Assembly (NCBI GenBank): GCA_035328405.1
Contig: DAOLIT010000001.1
Location: 84,794-148,793, forward strand
Length of the DNA stretch: 64,000 nucleotides
Source: JAEUKA01 sp035328405
GTDB lineage: Bacteria; Myxococcota_A; Polyangia; Palsa-1104; JAEUJZ01
Reading direction: 5' to 3'
The notes below the pieces were generated by a model. The model was not told the DNA's origin. It was given only the letters and a program-made list of their open reading frames with translations, and did not search any database. Each line of letters starts with the position of its first letter. The first letter of the stretch is position 1. The position numbers and the translations under genes are program-made. Below, piece by piece: positions 7,883 through 17,210 of the stretch.

Positions 7883-9484
7883 ATGTTTCGGAAAACAGGT
7901 GTCGCTCTGCGGCTTCTGGTTGGTTTGGCGGGCATGTGTTTTGGGGGTTGTCATCCGAATGCCCCGTCGCCCCTGCCATCCAAACCCGCTCCCTCTGAAA
8001 CAAAAGAGGACGTGCGTGTCCAAGTGATTCACTTTTCGGACTACCACGCCCACGCGATTCCGTTTTTCAGTGAACACAAGCCCGACCAGGGTGGTTTGGC
8101 TCGAACGCTTGCGTATGTTTCGTCCGTACGAGAGAAACATCCGAACACCTTGGTGTTTTCGGGCGGAGACATGTGGAATGCAGGGACTCCGGCCTGGTCA
8201 GACAAGTATTCCGATGGGTGTCTGGATTGGAAATGGCTCGGGGAATCCGTCTCTGTGATGGCGTTTGGGAATCACGATGTGGACTATGGATGGGATGCCT
8301 TTTCGCGGTGCCGGAAGGAAAGTGGGATGCAGATTCTTTCCGGCAATCTGGTCACCTCGGAAGGACAACGCTTGTTGGACAATGGGGGAACCCCTTACAT
8401 AGTAAAAACCATCGAAGGCGTCCGCATCGGTGTGTTTGCTTTGGCTGGAAGTGATTTTGCGAAACTCGTCAAACCGGCCAATTTACCGACGGGAGCTAAG
8501 TTCCTGGACCCGATTGTTACCGCCAAAGACATCGTTTCTTCGTTGCGCGAAAAAGAACACGTTTCTGCTGTTGTTTTCATCGGACACCAAGACCGCGATG
8601 CCGACTTTGCGATGGCGAAACAGGTTCCTGGCATTGATCTGATTTTAGGAACACATTCCCATCACAAAGGAGTGTTTCAACAGATTCCCGAAACGCAAAC
8701 GTACTTCATCAGTCCGTATCAATATCTGTGTTATTTGAGCCATGTTGAGCTTGCTTTCCACCTTGGAAAGTTGACGGAAGTGAATGGGAAGTTGGTGCGC
8801 ATGGATTCGGAATTGCCACAAGATGCCGCTGTCGCGAAACAGACGCTGCGGATGCAGCAGGATTTGGAAGCCGATCCCAAGTATGCGCGGTTGTTTGAAG
8901 TGGTGGGAAGCGCGAAAGTAGAACTGGACGTGGATGGAATTGAGGAATCGGACACACCGCTTGGGAACTTTGTCATGGACACCGTGCGCGACGCGGCACA
9001 AACCCAGGTTGCGTTGTCCTCTGCGAGTTCCTTTCGTGCGTCCATTCCTCCTGGACCCATTCGGAATGAGGATTATCTGTCCGCCCTGCCCTATCGAAAC
9101 AAAATCCTGTCCTTTTCGATGACAGGGGCACAACTGCAAGCGGTGATGGACTTCTCTGCATCGCAGCAAGGAAAGGATTTGTTTGGTGTGACTTCAGGAA
9201 TCCGTTTTGCAATCGCGCCCGGCACAGGGGGAAGCGGAAAACGCGCGACAGACATTTGGGTACGCAAGAGTGCAACAGATGCAGACCTTGCGCCCCTTCA
9301 AAAGGACGCGAAATACACCGTGATGGCGACGGATTATTTGGCGAACATCGCGACGGGATACAAAGATCTCTTTGCTCCCGTCCAACCCCCGAAAGACACC
9401 GGAAAAATCGTAAACGACACCGTACTCGACTTCATCCGGCGAAACACCCCTGTTTCCGCCAAACGCGACGGCAGAGTCCGATAG
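7883..9484 (+). CDS. 5'-nucleotidase/2',3'-cyclic phosphodiesterase family lipoprotein
   Basis: The ATG at 7883 follows a strong AAGGAGGA ribosome site. The 533-residue product has a lipoprotein signal ending CFGGC (Cys23). Metal-binding motifs of the UshA/CpdB superfamily appear in order: HFSDYHAH, SGGDMWN, FGNHDVDYG, VFIGHQD and GTHSHHKG. The C-terminal half (SDTPLGNFVMD, LPYRNKILSF, VTSGIRF) matches the 5'-nucleotidase substrate-binding domain. It should hydrolyse extracytoplasmic nucleotides and release phosphate and nucleoside while anchored to a membrane. An open frame extends upstream to 7628, but that part overlaps the receptor gene and lacks a start signal. Confidence 0.92.
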   Translation: MFRKTGVALRLLVGLAGMCFGGCHPNAPSPLPSKPAPSETKEDVRVQVIHFSDYHAHAIPFFSEHKPDQGGLARTLAYVSSVREKHPNTLVFSGGDMWNAGTPAWSDKYSDGCLDWKWLGESVSVMAFGNHDVDYGWDAFSRCRKESGMQILSGNLVTSEGQRLLDNGGTPYIVKTIEGVRIGVFALAGSDFAKLVKPANLPTGAKFLDPIVTAKDIVSSLREKEHVSAVVFIGHQDRDADFAMAKQVPGIDLILGTHSHHKGVFQQIPETQTYFISPYQYLCYLSHVELAFHLGKLTEVNGKLVRMDSELPQDAAVAKQTLRMQQDLEADPKYARLFEVVGSAKVELDVDGIEESDTPLGNFVMDTVRDAAQTQVALSSASSFRASIPPGPIRNEDYLSALPYRNKILSFSMTGAQLQAVMDFSASQQGKDLFGVTSGIRFAIAPGTGGSGKRATDIWVRKSATDADLAPLQKDAKYTVMATDYLANIATGYKDLFAPVQPPKDTGKIVNDTVLDFIRRNTPVSAKRDGRVR

Positions 9485-9495
9485 GGGGCCGCGAA

Positions 9496-11937
9496 CTATT
9501 TCCCCTTTTTGACCGGGAGGGGTCCCTTTTTGGGCTGGGGCTTGGTTTGAGGGACTTTGAGGTCGAGCAAGTCCTTGTCGCGTTGCACTTTGAACACGAC
9601 ATCGCGCGTCGAAAGGTCTTTCAGGGCTTGCTCCACCTGTTTGGAGAACTCGCTGGTGGTGTGAATGGGTTTGCCCGCGATGGAGACGATGATGTCGCCG
9701 GGTTTGAGGGACGCAGCGGCAAGGGGACTCCCTTCCTCCATTTCGAGAACAATGGGTCCCTGTTCCTCCGCTTGAAACCGCATGGCCAACAGAGGGAAAA
9801 ACGGGACGACTTTGACTTTGCCAGCAGCCTCGGTTTGGCGAAATTTCAAGACGAGTTTGTCGAAAGCAGACCGTTCGACCTCGACGAGCGCGGACGCAAC
9901 AAAGGCGACCTCGCGGACTCCTTTGTGCTTCCGGGCGCGCTTTTCCCAGTATTGCGTGGGCTTGAGCCAACCCGATTCTCCAAGTCCAGTTTTGAGGGAA
10001 GCAACGGCCCGCTTGTCCAACTCGAATTGGTGATCGCGAGCGGCTTGAAGGGGTTGGTTTTGCGCTGCTGGGTCGGTCCCCGGTTTGATGCTTTTTTGCG
10101 CCTGCGCAAGTTCCTCTTTCAACGCATCGCGCACAGGAGCAAACAGCGGATGAACGACTTTGCGCCATTCGGGATCTTTGGTTTCCAATTCCTCAGCAAT
10201 TTTCGCGATAAGGTCTGCTTGCGCAGCCACGTCGGCGCGATCCATGGCATCAGCACGATCGACAGCAGGAACAGAGTGCCCCACAAACTGATTGGGACCA
10301 GGCACAAATTTCGCAGTGTGCCACGCAGGAGCCTTTTGTGCGGATTGCTCAACGACATCCCATTCCTGGCCGGAAGGGGGAAGCAAAATTCTTGAAACAA
10401 CGATGGCCGACAGACTCAGCGCGACGACCAACAGGCCCGGAAGCAAACCCGGAATGGTCTGGAGTTTTCCAAACAAACCCTGCGGAGGAGGAGGCACCTG
10501 TTGTGCGGAGGGAGTCGCATGACCCATCGTGCGAAGATCGGGCCGTGGGAACGCTGCGCTCGAACTGCCCGTTGCAGAACCCATGGTGGCGCGGGGATTC
10601 ATGGGGGCCGGTCCAGACTGAGGCTGCGGGGTCCAACTCGGTCCTTGCGGCAACGGCAACGGCCCCGGATTGACAGAGGGCTGCGGTGCCCAACCAGGCC
10701 CACCGGACGGAGACGGAGAAGCTGTGGGCGCGGGCATCACCGGCCCAGCCATCGCGGGCCCAGCCATCGTCGAGCGGGGCGGAGGCGAAACAGGTGCCGC
10801 AGTAAGGCGCGCAATCGTCGTTTTCAGTTCAGGCGTCGCTTGCGGAAGCGGCAAGGTCTGCAAACGGCTGAACCATGTCTCGGAAACCACGCAGGTGACG
10901 GGACCCCCACATAGCGCACACTTGATTCGGGGGACGCGACCGGCGCGGAGTTCCTCTCCGTGAAGCGTAAAATCGACCAGCTTGGGGGTGGTTGCCCTAC
11001 ACCTGGAACAGTTGTAGGGAATGATAAGCGACAGAACCTGCCCCTTGCGCGTCAGATCCTCGGGTTTGCCCAGGCGCTCCAAAAAGACCGCCGGTACGCC
11101 CACAAAATGCACGCGCTCGACGGATTCTTCTGTTCCGGTTTTGGAATCCAGCGTGCGCATGAGCTTTCGCCAGTGCGCGGCACCGACGGGATCGATCGAC
11201 AAAATCCCGGACAAATCGACGATCACTTCGCCCTCGAGACCATCGGCGAGTTTTTCCGGTTTCAGGTCGCTGTCGAGGTCTCCTGACAGTTTGATGTAGG
11301 TGCAGCGGCCCTCGATTCGCTTCTCGATGCGGAGTTTGCGTTGGCCGCCTTGGCCGTAATTCAAATGCACGCGCAAAAACTGCATCACCGCCGGAGGAAT
11401 CGCCTGAATCGGCTGCTGCGCGACGTAGTTGAAATACATCGCGGGGTTTTCGTCGAAGTCCTCTTTGTTCGTACAGGTCGGGCAGGTCAAAACGGGGGCT
11501 TGTCCGGCCCGCCAAACGGGTGTTTCCTCGTCGCTGCGGAAAAGATGCCTGCGTTCCTGATCGCACGTCTCGCACCGATACGGCGCATAGAACGAAACGA
11601 TGTATCCCGCACCACCGAAGTTGGCGACCATGTTGAATTGGTCCACGACTTTCGGGGAGCACTCGACGTAGTAAAGACCCGCCAACCTGGGAGCGATCTG
11701 TTGAACAAAATCGATCCATTGTCTGATCCCAAACGAGGAAATCCGATCGACTCCCCCCAAATCCAAGATCAAAAAGCGACAAGCGATCGTCTGAGCCAAG
11801 CCCGGAGCATCGAACTGTTCGTCGATGGTTCCCATGAGGCGTAAGCAGGTGACATCGCCTTCCGACAGACGCTCGATGAGGAGCTTGGGCGGAGGCTGAA
11901 CGGCCCCCAACATGCCTGAACGTTCTTCGTAGTTCAC
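9496..11937 (-). CDS. Duplicated STAS-zinc-ribbon protein with transmembrane helix and PDZ domain
   Basis: The 813-residue product starts at a GTG. By eye it contains a STAS-like domain (about 15-115), Cys pairs at 122/125 and 152/155, a second STAS-like domain (203-300, with VIVDLSGILSIDPVGA), Cys pairs at 310/313 and 340/343, a Pro-rich linker (380-490), one membrane helix (497-518) and a C-terminal PDZ domain (about 715-790, with GSPLAAASLKPGDIIVSI). STAS domains usually sense and bind partner ATPases, and PDZ domains bind C-termini. The gene lies 9 bp downstream of a GHKL-type ATPase gene and near a kinase, so a partner-switching role across the membrane is a reasonable inference. The Lys-rich tail is unusual. 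Confidence 0.75.
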   Translation of the reverse strand: MNYEERSGMLGAVQPPPKLLIERLSEGDVTCLRLMGTIDEQFDAPGLAQTIACRFLILDLGGVDRISSFGIRQWIDFVQQIAPRLAGLYYVECSPKVVDQFNMVANFGGAGYIVSFYAPYRCETCDQERRHLFRSDEETPVWRAGQAPVLTCPTCTNKEDFDENPAMYFNYVAQQPIQAIPPAVMQFLRVHLNYGQGGQRKLRIEKRIEGRCTYIKLSGDLDSDLKPEKLADGLEGEVIVDLSGILSIDPVGAAHWRKLMRTLDSKTGTEESVERVHFVGVPAVFLERLGKPEDLTRKGQVLSLIIPYNCSRCRATTPKLVDFTLHGEELRAGRVPRIKCALCGGPVTCVVSETWFSRLQTLPLPQATPELKTTIARLTAAPVSPPPRSTMAGPAMAGPVMPAPTASPSPSGGPGWAPQPSVNPGPLPLPQGPSWTPQPQSGPAPMNPRATMGSATGSSSAAFPRPDLRTMGHATPSAQQVPPPPQGLFGKLQTIPGLLPGLLVVALSLSAIVVSRILLPPSGQEWDVVEQSAQKAPAWHTAKFVPGPNQFVGHSVPAVDRADAMDRADVAAQADLIAKIAEELETKDPEWRKVVHPLFAPVRDALKEELAQAQKSIKPGTDPAAQNQPLQAARDHQFELDKRAVASLKTGLGESGWLKPTQYWEKRARKHKGVREVAFVASALVEVERSAFDKLVLKFRQTEAAGKVKVVPFFPLLAMRFQAEEQGPIVLEMEEGSPLAAASLKPGDIIVSIAGKPIHTTSEFSKQVEQALKDLSTRDVVFKVQRDKDLLDLKVPQTKPQPKKGPLPVKKGK

Positions 11938-11946
11938 GACGGCAGC

Positions 11947-13005
11947 CTACCTAAGAGTGTCTGGCTTGACCGCGAAAACAGTCAAGTCAGGGAAAATAAC
12001 CGAGCGACCGGGTTTAGGGCCTTCAGTGGTCCGACCTGGTTCGAGGTCAACAACAGCCGTAAGTCGCGTGCGCACACCGGGCTCGACATCGATCTGAACC
12101 AGCGGACACGTTCGACAAATCAGCGAAAGACCAATGCCAGCACCGCCTTCCCCTCGATTGACCTGACCGCTTTGCGCTCGACGAAGAGACCGAACCAGAT
12201 CGGAGCGTTTCAAACGACCGAACCGATCGACCACCTCGACCGCGAGCCGCAGACCATCGGTGCCATACCGGAAAATCACTTTGTCTTCAGCGGGCAATTC
12301 AATGTGCGCGGTTCGATCGTGCGCGTACCGCGTTCGACCTTGCGCATCGACGGGAGCGTCGTACATGGCGTTCGTGATCAACTCGTGAACGACCTCTGCC
12401 AAACTGTCGGCTACCCGACGAGAAATGGTCAAATGTTCGCTGCACAATTTGACCAAACGCGCCTCAGCGGCATCGCGGCCTCCGATGTTGGTGACGCTGG
12501 CCGAAAAAGCCTGCGCGCCCCACAGCAGAAAACCCTGCACCGGCAAAAGTGGTTGTCCCCGCAGGAGCGCCGCGACGTTCAGAAGGTCCCCTTCCAAATC
12601 AGGCCTTGCCGACGCTGGCTTGGCACCGAGCACGGCCACGATCGCCGGCTGTTCAAACAAGCGCGCCAGGTCGGTGTCCTCTTGCGCGCCATACACAAGG
12701 CCCGCACAACGCTTCCCGGAAGGTGCCGACTTGAGCCCTTCCGCGATCGCCTCGCTTGCGGCCATTTCACCGACGACGAACCACAAACCCACCTGCGAAT
12801 CGCTGTGCAAAATGGGAGCAATTGCGGTGTTTTCGTCTTCGTAGGTCTTGACCGTATAGCCGGCACTGACCAGCACTCGCGCCAGTCGTTTTGCCGTGTT
12901 GCGGTTGCGCTCTACAACGACAGCGACCGCGCGTTCGCGGGTTTCGTTGCGTGTTCGTGCCCCCACGCCTGGTCCCGATCCCGATCCAAGGTGTGCATGA
13001 CCCAT
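11947..13005 (-). CDS. Receiver-like plus GHKL ATPase (anti-sigma/RsbW-like) protein
   Basis: The chosen ATG at 13005 gives 352 residues; upstream codons of the open frame overlap the kinase promoter region. Residues 22-150 look like a degenerate receiver domain (AVAVVVERNRNTAKRLARVL), lacking an evident phospho-acceptor Asp in the usual place. Residues 170-330 are a GHKL ATPase, with an N box (VVHELITNAMYDAP) and a G box (GGAGIGLSLI). No dimerisation/His domain is visible, so it resembles RsbW-type anti-sigma kinases more than sensor kinases. It is 9 bp upstream of the STAS/PDZ gene and divergent from the kinase gene. Confidence 0.75.
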   Translation of the reverse strand: MGHAHLGSGSGPGVGARTRNETRERAVAVVVERNRNTAKRLARVLVSAGYTVKTYEDENTAIAPILHSDSQVGLWFVVGEMAASEAIAEGLKSAPSGKRCAGLVYGAQEDTDLARLFEQPAIVAVLGAKPASARPDLEGDLLNVAALLRGQPLLPVQGFLLWGAQAFSASVTNIGGRDAAEARLVKLCSEHLTISRRVADSLAEVVHELITNAMYDAPVDAQGRTRYAHDRTAHIELPAEDKVIFRYGTDGLRLAVEVVDRFGRLKRSDLVRSLRRAQSGQVNRGEGGAGIGLSLICRTCPLVQIDVEPGVRTRLTAVVDLEPGRTTEGPKPGRSVIFPDLTVFAVKPDTLR

Positions 13006-13191
13006 GACAGAAGTGTTCCTTGTGAAGCGTGGCCCAAAAGCCCAGGACCACATGGTAAAGTGCATGGCAGCAGTCTGTCGATACGCAGCTTCGAGCCCAC
13101 TTGCAGACCACATGTTCGCATGCAGTGGGCAAAGCGGCTGTGGACACCTTTCCGACGGGTTGTTAGAGTCCGAAGGACTTTTTGGGGACAC

Positions 13192-14484
13192 ATGGAATCC
13201 GTTGCCGACAAACTTGACCCTGGGTCGCCTACTCAACCTCAGCCGTTCGGCAAGTATTTGCTTTTGGGTTTGATTGCTCGCGGGGGAATGGCCGAGGTGT
13301 ACCGCGCACGGAGTCGCCAAACGGACGGTCGCTTGTATGCGATCAAGTGCATGCGATCACAGCTTGCAAAGGAAGCGCGCTTCGTCGAGATGTTCGTGCG
13401 TGAAGGCAAGTTGGCCGTCCTTTTGGACCACACCAACATCGTTCGGACATTCGAGATTGGCCGCATCGAAGGCCGATACTTCATCACCATGGAGTACATC
13501 GGCGGCAAAGACTTGACCCAAATTCTCCGTCGGTGCCAGGAAACGGGTTCGCGCATTTCGTTGCCCGCCGCCTGTTACATCGCCGCCAAGATGTGTGAGG
13601 GGTTGCACCACGCGCACACACTTTTGGATACAGATGGAAAACCCCTCGCGATTGTGAACCGGGATGTATCGCCGTCGAACGTCCGCATTGGTTGGGACGG
13701 CAGTGTCAAGCTGCTGGATTTTGGCATTGCGCAGGCGATGGTCAAATTCACGTCTGAGATCGGCGTCCTCAAAGGCAAGTTCAGTTACATGTCCCCCGAG
13801 CAAATCCGAGGCATGCCTGTGGATGCTCGCACCGATGTGTTCTCGACGGGAATCATCCTTCACGAGATGTTGACGACGGAAAAACTGTTTCGGGGAGACA
13901 CCGAATTTCAGTTGATGGAACGGGTGCGCAACGTCGAAGCCCTGCCTCCATCGAAATTCAATCGTCGCGTTCCAGAGGCGCTCGACAAGATCGTCATGAA
14001 AGCACTCGCTCGCGATGTGGTCGAACGGTACGCGACGGCGCACGACCTTGCGCAGGACCTGTTCGCTTTTTTGGCACCGTACCGTTTTTCAGAAAAAGAA
14101 ATCGTCGAGCAGCTCAAAAGCCTTTTTCGTGCCGAACACGATCAAGAAATGCAAGTCGTCGCCTCGTGTCAGCAGGCCGAGCTTCCGACGGCTGGCGATC
14201 GCGATGCCTCGCTGGTGATGACCGCTGCTGCGATCGACAACGTGGTGGGCGGAAAAGGGGGCGTGCAGCTTCGAGCGCAACGTCCGTCCGATGAAAAATT
14301 GGTCAAGTGGGTTTCCGATTCGGAACCCGGTGCAAAGCCAAGTGCCTCCGACGAGGCACCGTCTGCTGTTTCGCAAGAAGCTCCGACGCAGAGCAATCCT
14401 ACGCCGACGGGCCCGACCACCTCGCCAGGTGGGCAAAAGGGTTTGTGGGCTCGATTGCGAAACCGTTTCGGAAAAGGGGAATAG
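13192..14484 (+). CDS. Hanks-type Ser/Thr protein kinase
   Basis: The 430-residue cytoplasmic protein has a Gly-rich loop (ARGGMAEVY, 29-37), the ATP-binding Lys52, a catalytic loop NRDVSPSN with Asp158, DFG at 176-178 and SPEQIRG in place of APE. The DxSPxN loop is typical of myxobacterial kinases. The usual His of HRD is Asn156. The C-terminal 150 residues are Ser/Pro-rich without a membrane helix. It is transcribed divergently from the receiver/GHKL gene across 186 bp, suggesting shared regulation. Substrates are unknown; the adjacent STAS and GHKL proteins are candidates. Confidence 0.93.
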   Translation: MESVADKLDPGSPTQPQPFGKYLLLGLIARGGMAEVYRARSRQTDGRLYAIKCMRSQLAKEARFVEMFVREGKLAVLLDHTNIVRTFEIGRIEGRYFITMEYIGGKDLTQILRRCQETGSRISLPAACYIAAKMCEGLHHAHTLLDTDGKPLAIVNRDVSPSNVRIGWDGSVKLLDFGIAQAMVKFTSEIGVLKGKFSYMSPEQIRGMPVDARTDVFSTGIILHEMLTTEKLFRGDTEFQLMERVRNVEALPPSKFNRRVPEALDKIVMKALARDVVERYATAHDLAQDLFAFLAPYRFSEKEIVEQLKSLFRAEHDQEMQVVASCQQAELPTAGDRDASLVMTAAAIDNVVGGKGGVQLRAQRPSDEKLVKWVSDSEPGAKPSASDEAPSAVSQEAPTQSNPTPTGPTTSPGGQKGLWARLRNRFGKGE

Positions 14485-14515
14485 GCACCCAGCGTTTTCC
14501 GCTGGCGGCGTTTGT

Positions 14516-15913
14516 TTAGAGGCGGGAGAGCTTGTCGAACAGGTGGATCTCGCTGCGGATGCCAGAGAATAGATCCGCGATGCAGACGCTCTCGTTTTCC
14601 GAATGTGCGTTGGTGTAGGGGTCCTCGACACCGATGAGAAGCGCGGGAATGCCACCGAGTTTTTCAGACAGCGGACCCACAAAACCGATCGAGCCGCCGC
14701 AGCCAATCTGCGTCGGTTTTTGACCGTACCCAGCCTCGAGGGCCGACAGCGCAGCCAAAAACGCCGGATGTTCGGTGGACGTGGACCATGGACCTTTGGC
14801 CCCAAGCGATGTGACGGCCACTTTCACGCCAAACGGCGCGACCTTGCGAATGTGCGCGATGAGCGCCGCCTCGGTTTCCTGTGCATCCATGTCAGGCACC
14901 AGCCGAATGCCGACACGCGCCCACGCTGACCCGTTGATGATGTTGCGGGCCTCGCGTCGGCTGGAAATTTCGACGGCATTCACCGAAACCGACGGCTGCC
15001 GCCAAATCATGGCCCACGGATTGTCGCACGCTGAGACCAGCGGAACGCCCTCGAGCACGCCAGCCTGGCTGCAAAACGACTCGCTTGTGAAGGGCAGGCA
15101 CGCGAGGCTCTCTTGTTCTGCGGTGGTCAAAGGCCGCACCTTGTCATACAGGCCCGGAATCGCGATACGCCCCGAATCATCGGTCAGCGACGCCAGAATT
15201 TTCGCCATCGCGAGCCCAGCATCCGGCAGCGGCCCGCCAAGCGAACCGGAATGCACCGATTGCCGCAGGGAAGACACCTCGATTTCGACGACGCAAAGAC
15301 CGCGCAGGCTGGTCGTGATGGACGGAAGACCCACATCGAAATTGCCCGTATCGGTCAGCACCATCACATCTGACTTGAGCCGGGACAGATGCCGGTCGAT
15401 AAATTCGGACAAGTGCGTCGAACCGGCTTCCTCCTCACCCTCGATCAGAACCTTCAGGTTGACCGGCAAGGACTGGCCCGCCGACAGGTACGACGACAGC
15501 GCCGAGCTGTGCAAAATGATCCCCGCTTTGTCGTCGGCAGTCCCGCGACCGTACAGGCGACCGTCTCGCTCGACCGGTTCAAACGGCGGTGTGTTCCATG
15601 CGGAAACCTCGCCCGCCGGTTGCACGTCATGGTGAGCGTACAAAAGCAACGTCGGTTTGCCGGGCGCGTGTAGGTAGTCCGCATACACATAGGGATGAAC
15701 GCCGGGCAATTGCAAAATCTCGACGTGTTCAAAACCGCGCGAAAACAACAGTTCGGCGGTTTTTTGTGCGCTCCGTTCGACCTCTTCTTTGGCAAAGCCG
15801 TCAAAGCTGACCGACGGAATCCGCACAAGCGAACACAAGTCATCCAAAGACTGCTTGCGGTTCTGCTCAAAAAACGACAGGGCTTGCTCGCAAGCCGGGC
15901 TGGGAGAAGACAT
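14516..15913 (-). CDS. M20 family metallopeptidase (dipeptidase-like)
   Basis: The ATG at 15913 has AAGGAG just upstream and gives 465 residues; an earlier in-frame ATG (16039) would overlap the next gene. Metal-ligand and catalytic motifs of the M20 family are all present: YAHHDVQP, YGRGTADDKAG, EGEEEAGS, TDTGNFD and a late His in YTNAHSENE. The lid domain sits between about residues 200 and 320. It should hydrolyse short peptides or acyl amino acids using two zinc ions in the cytoplasm. It converges with the kinase gene, whose stop is 31 bp away. Confidence 0.93.
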   Translation of the reverse strand: MSSPSPACEQALSFFEQNRKQSLDDLCSLVRIPSVSFDGFAKEEVERSAQKTAELLFSRGFEHVEILQLPGVHPYVYADYLHAPGKPTLLLYAHHDVQPAGEVSAWNTPPFEPVERDGRLYGRGTADDKAGIILHSSALSSYLSAGQSLPVNLKVLIEGEEEAGSTHLSEFIDRHLSRLKSDVMVLTDTGNFDVGLPSITTSLRGLCVVEIEVSSLRQSVHSGSLGGPLPDAGLAMAKILASLTDDSGRIAIPGLYDKVRPLTTAEQESLACLPFTSESFCSQAGVLEGVPLVSACDNPWAMIWRQPSVSVNAVEISSRREARNIINGSAWARVGIRLVPDMDAQETEAALIAHIRKVAPFGVKVAVTSLGAKGPWSTSTEHPAFLAALSALEAGYGQKPTQIGCGGSIGFVGPLSEKLGGIPALLIGVEDPYTNAHSENESVCIADLFSGIRSEIHLFDKLSRL

Positions 15914-15947
15914 GGGGCTCCTTGTTTTTGCTTTCTGGCTCTTGGGA

Positions 15948-17027
15948 CTACTTGGAAACCTTGGTGACAAAGCCTGCGGCGACGTCCTTTTGAAACTGGA
16001 CGCCAGCGAGGGTGTCGATGGCGCGTTTTTCGCGGCCAATGGTCGAAAGGAAATACGCGGTCATGTATTTCACGGACAGGGCGTTCGTGCGCTCTTTGGG
16101 GGCCGTTCCGCCTTTGCAAAACCCACATGTTCCGCAGGCTCCGGGGTCGTCCACAAAATCCATGTGCGCCGCACCGACGACGGTGATGGCCAATGCCGGG
16201 GACGGACCCACGCGATACAGCACTTCATAGTTTGAGTCGCCGGGAGCACACGGCGGCGTGCCCGTTTTGCTCACGACTTCGCCCAGATACCCAATCGGAA
16301 CCCCCGGCGGGAGTTTGATGGACGACATGCCTTTTTCGGCACGCGGATCGCGCTGGTCCACAGGATCTAAACCCCACAGTGCTTTGACACGGGCATCGGT
16401 CTGCGCGACGAGAAAACTGATTTTTCCGCCCAGCGAATGGCCCGCAAGTCCCACGCGATCTTTGTCGAGCCTGCCGGCAATCCTTCCGGCATCCGAGCCC
16501 GTCGGAGACAACAAAAACGTAATCAGCGCAACGGTGTCATCGCGATATCGGGCGTGGTTCCACTCATTCGGAGATTTTTGCAAAAACGCAACCACGCCCC
16601 AACTGGCCATGCGCTCGGCGTGGCGTTTGTATTGCTTTCGATCCGTCGAAAAACCAGGTGACACAATCACCCACGGCATCGCACCCAGTGCTTTGGTGAT
16701 CTCTTTTCCGTCGGTACTCGGACCACACGCGGTCAGTTCGATGCGGGCACCGTTCGCCGTCACCGTCGAATCGAAACACACCGTCGAATGCGGCCCATTT
16801 TTGGACAGATCGAGCGGTTGTTCGGCAACCATGTCCGCGTTTCCATGGGCCAAATCCTCGCGCGGATCGACGGACATATCGCCCGGCTCAACTGAAAGAT
16901 CCTTGCGGCGTTCGTTGTCCTGCGGATCGCCGCACACGTCGGGGTCGAGGCAATACTCAGGATTGGTAGATTGGCAACCAGCCAGCAGGAACACAGCCAA
17001 AAACGGCACGGCCCAGCGGTTTCTCAT
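15948..17027 (-). CDS. Chlorophyllase/PET-hydrolase-like alpha/beta hydrolase lipoprotein
   Basis: The 359-residue product has a lipoprotein signal (FLLAGC, Cys18) followed by an Asp/Pro-rich spacer with DLS and DMS motifs like other surface lipoproteins of this genome. From about residue 85 it is an alpha/beta hydrolase: an oxyanion-region PWVIVSPGFSTD, the nucleophile elbow GHSLGG, an acid region (LWGLDPVD) and a late His (GAAHMDFVDD). A CGTCGFC cluster near the end is uncommon. It probably hydrolyses an ester outside the cytoplasm. It lies 34 bp upstream of the M20 gene on the same strand. Confidence 0.82.
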   Translation of the reverse strand: MRNRWAVPFLAVFLLAGCQSTNPEYCLDPDVCGDPQDNERRKDLSVEPGDMSVDPREDLAHGNADMVAEQPLDLSKNGPHSTVCFDSTVTANGARIELTACGPSTDGKEITKALGAMPWVIVSPGFSTDRKQYKRHAERMASWGVVAFLQKSPNEWNHARYRDDTVALITFLLSPTGSDAGRIAGRLDKDRVGLAGHSLGGKISFLVAQTDARVKALWGLDPVDQRDPRAEKGMSSIKLPPGVPIGYLGEVVSKTGTPPCAPGDSNYEVLYRVGPSPALAITVVGAAHMDFVDDPGACGTCGFCKGGTAPKERTNALSVKYMTAYFLSTIGREKRAIDTLAGVQFQKDVAAGFVTKVSK

Positions 17028-17210
17028 CGCGACACTCCTTCGTTCCTTTGGTTGTTTTGTGCAAAACAGGCGTCTCGCCCAAGGACAAACGCGGCGGCAT
17101 CAAACCGCACCCTTTTGCGCTTCGTCAAGCCATGGCGGATCGGGAAAGCGGGGCAATCCCGCGATTTCGTTCCTCTTTGCGATGTTGTCCGGCACACGGC
17201 TCGTTTTAGG

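Noticed and set aside
9256..10395. 379-codon plus-strand open frame
   Set aside because: It overlaps the STAS/PDZ gene in antisense and the end of the nucleotidase gene; no start signal or motif.
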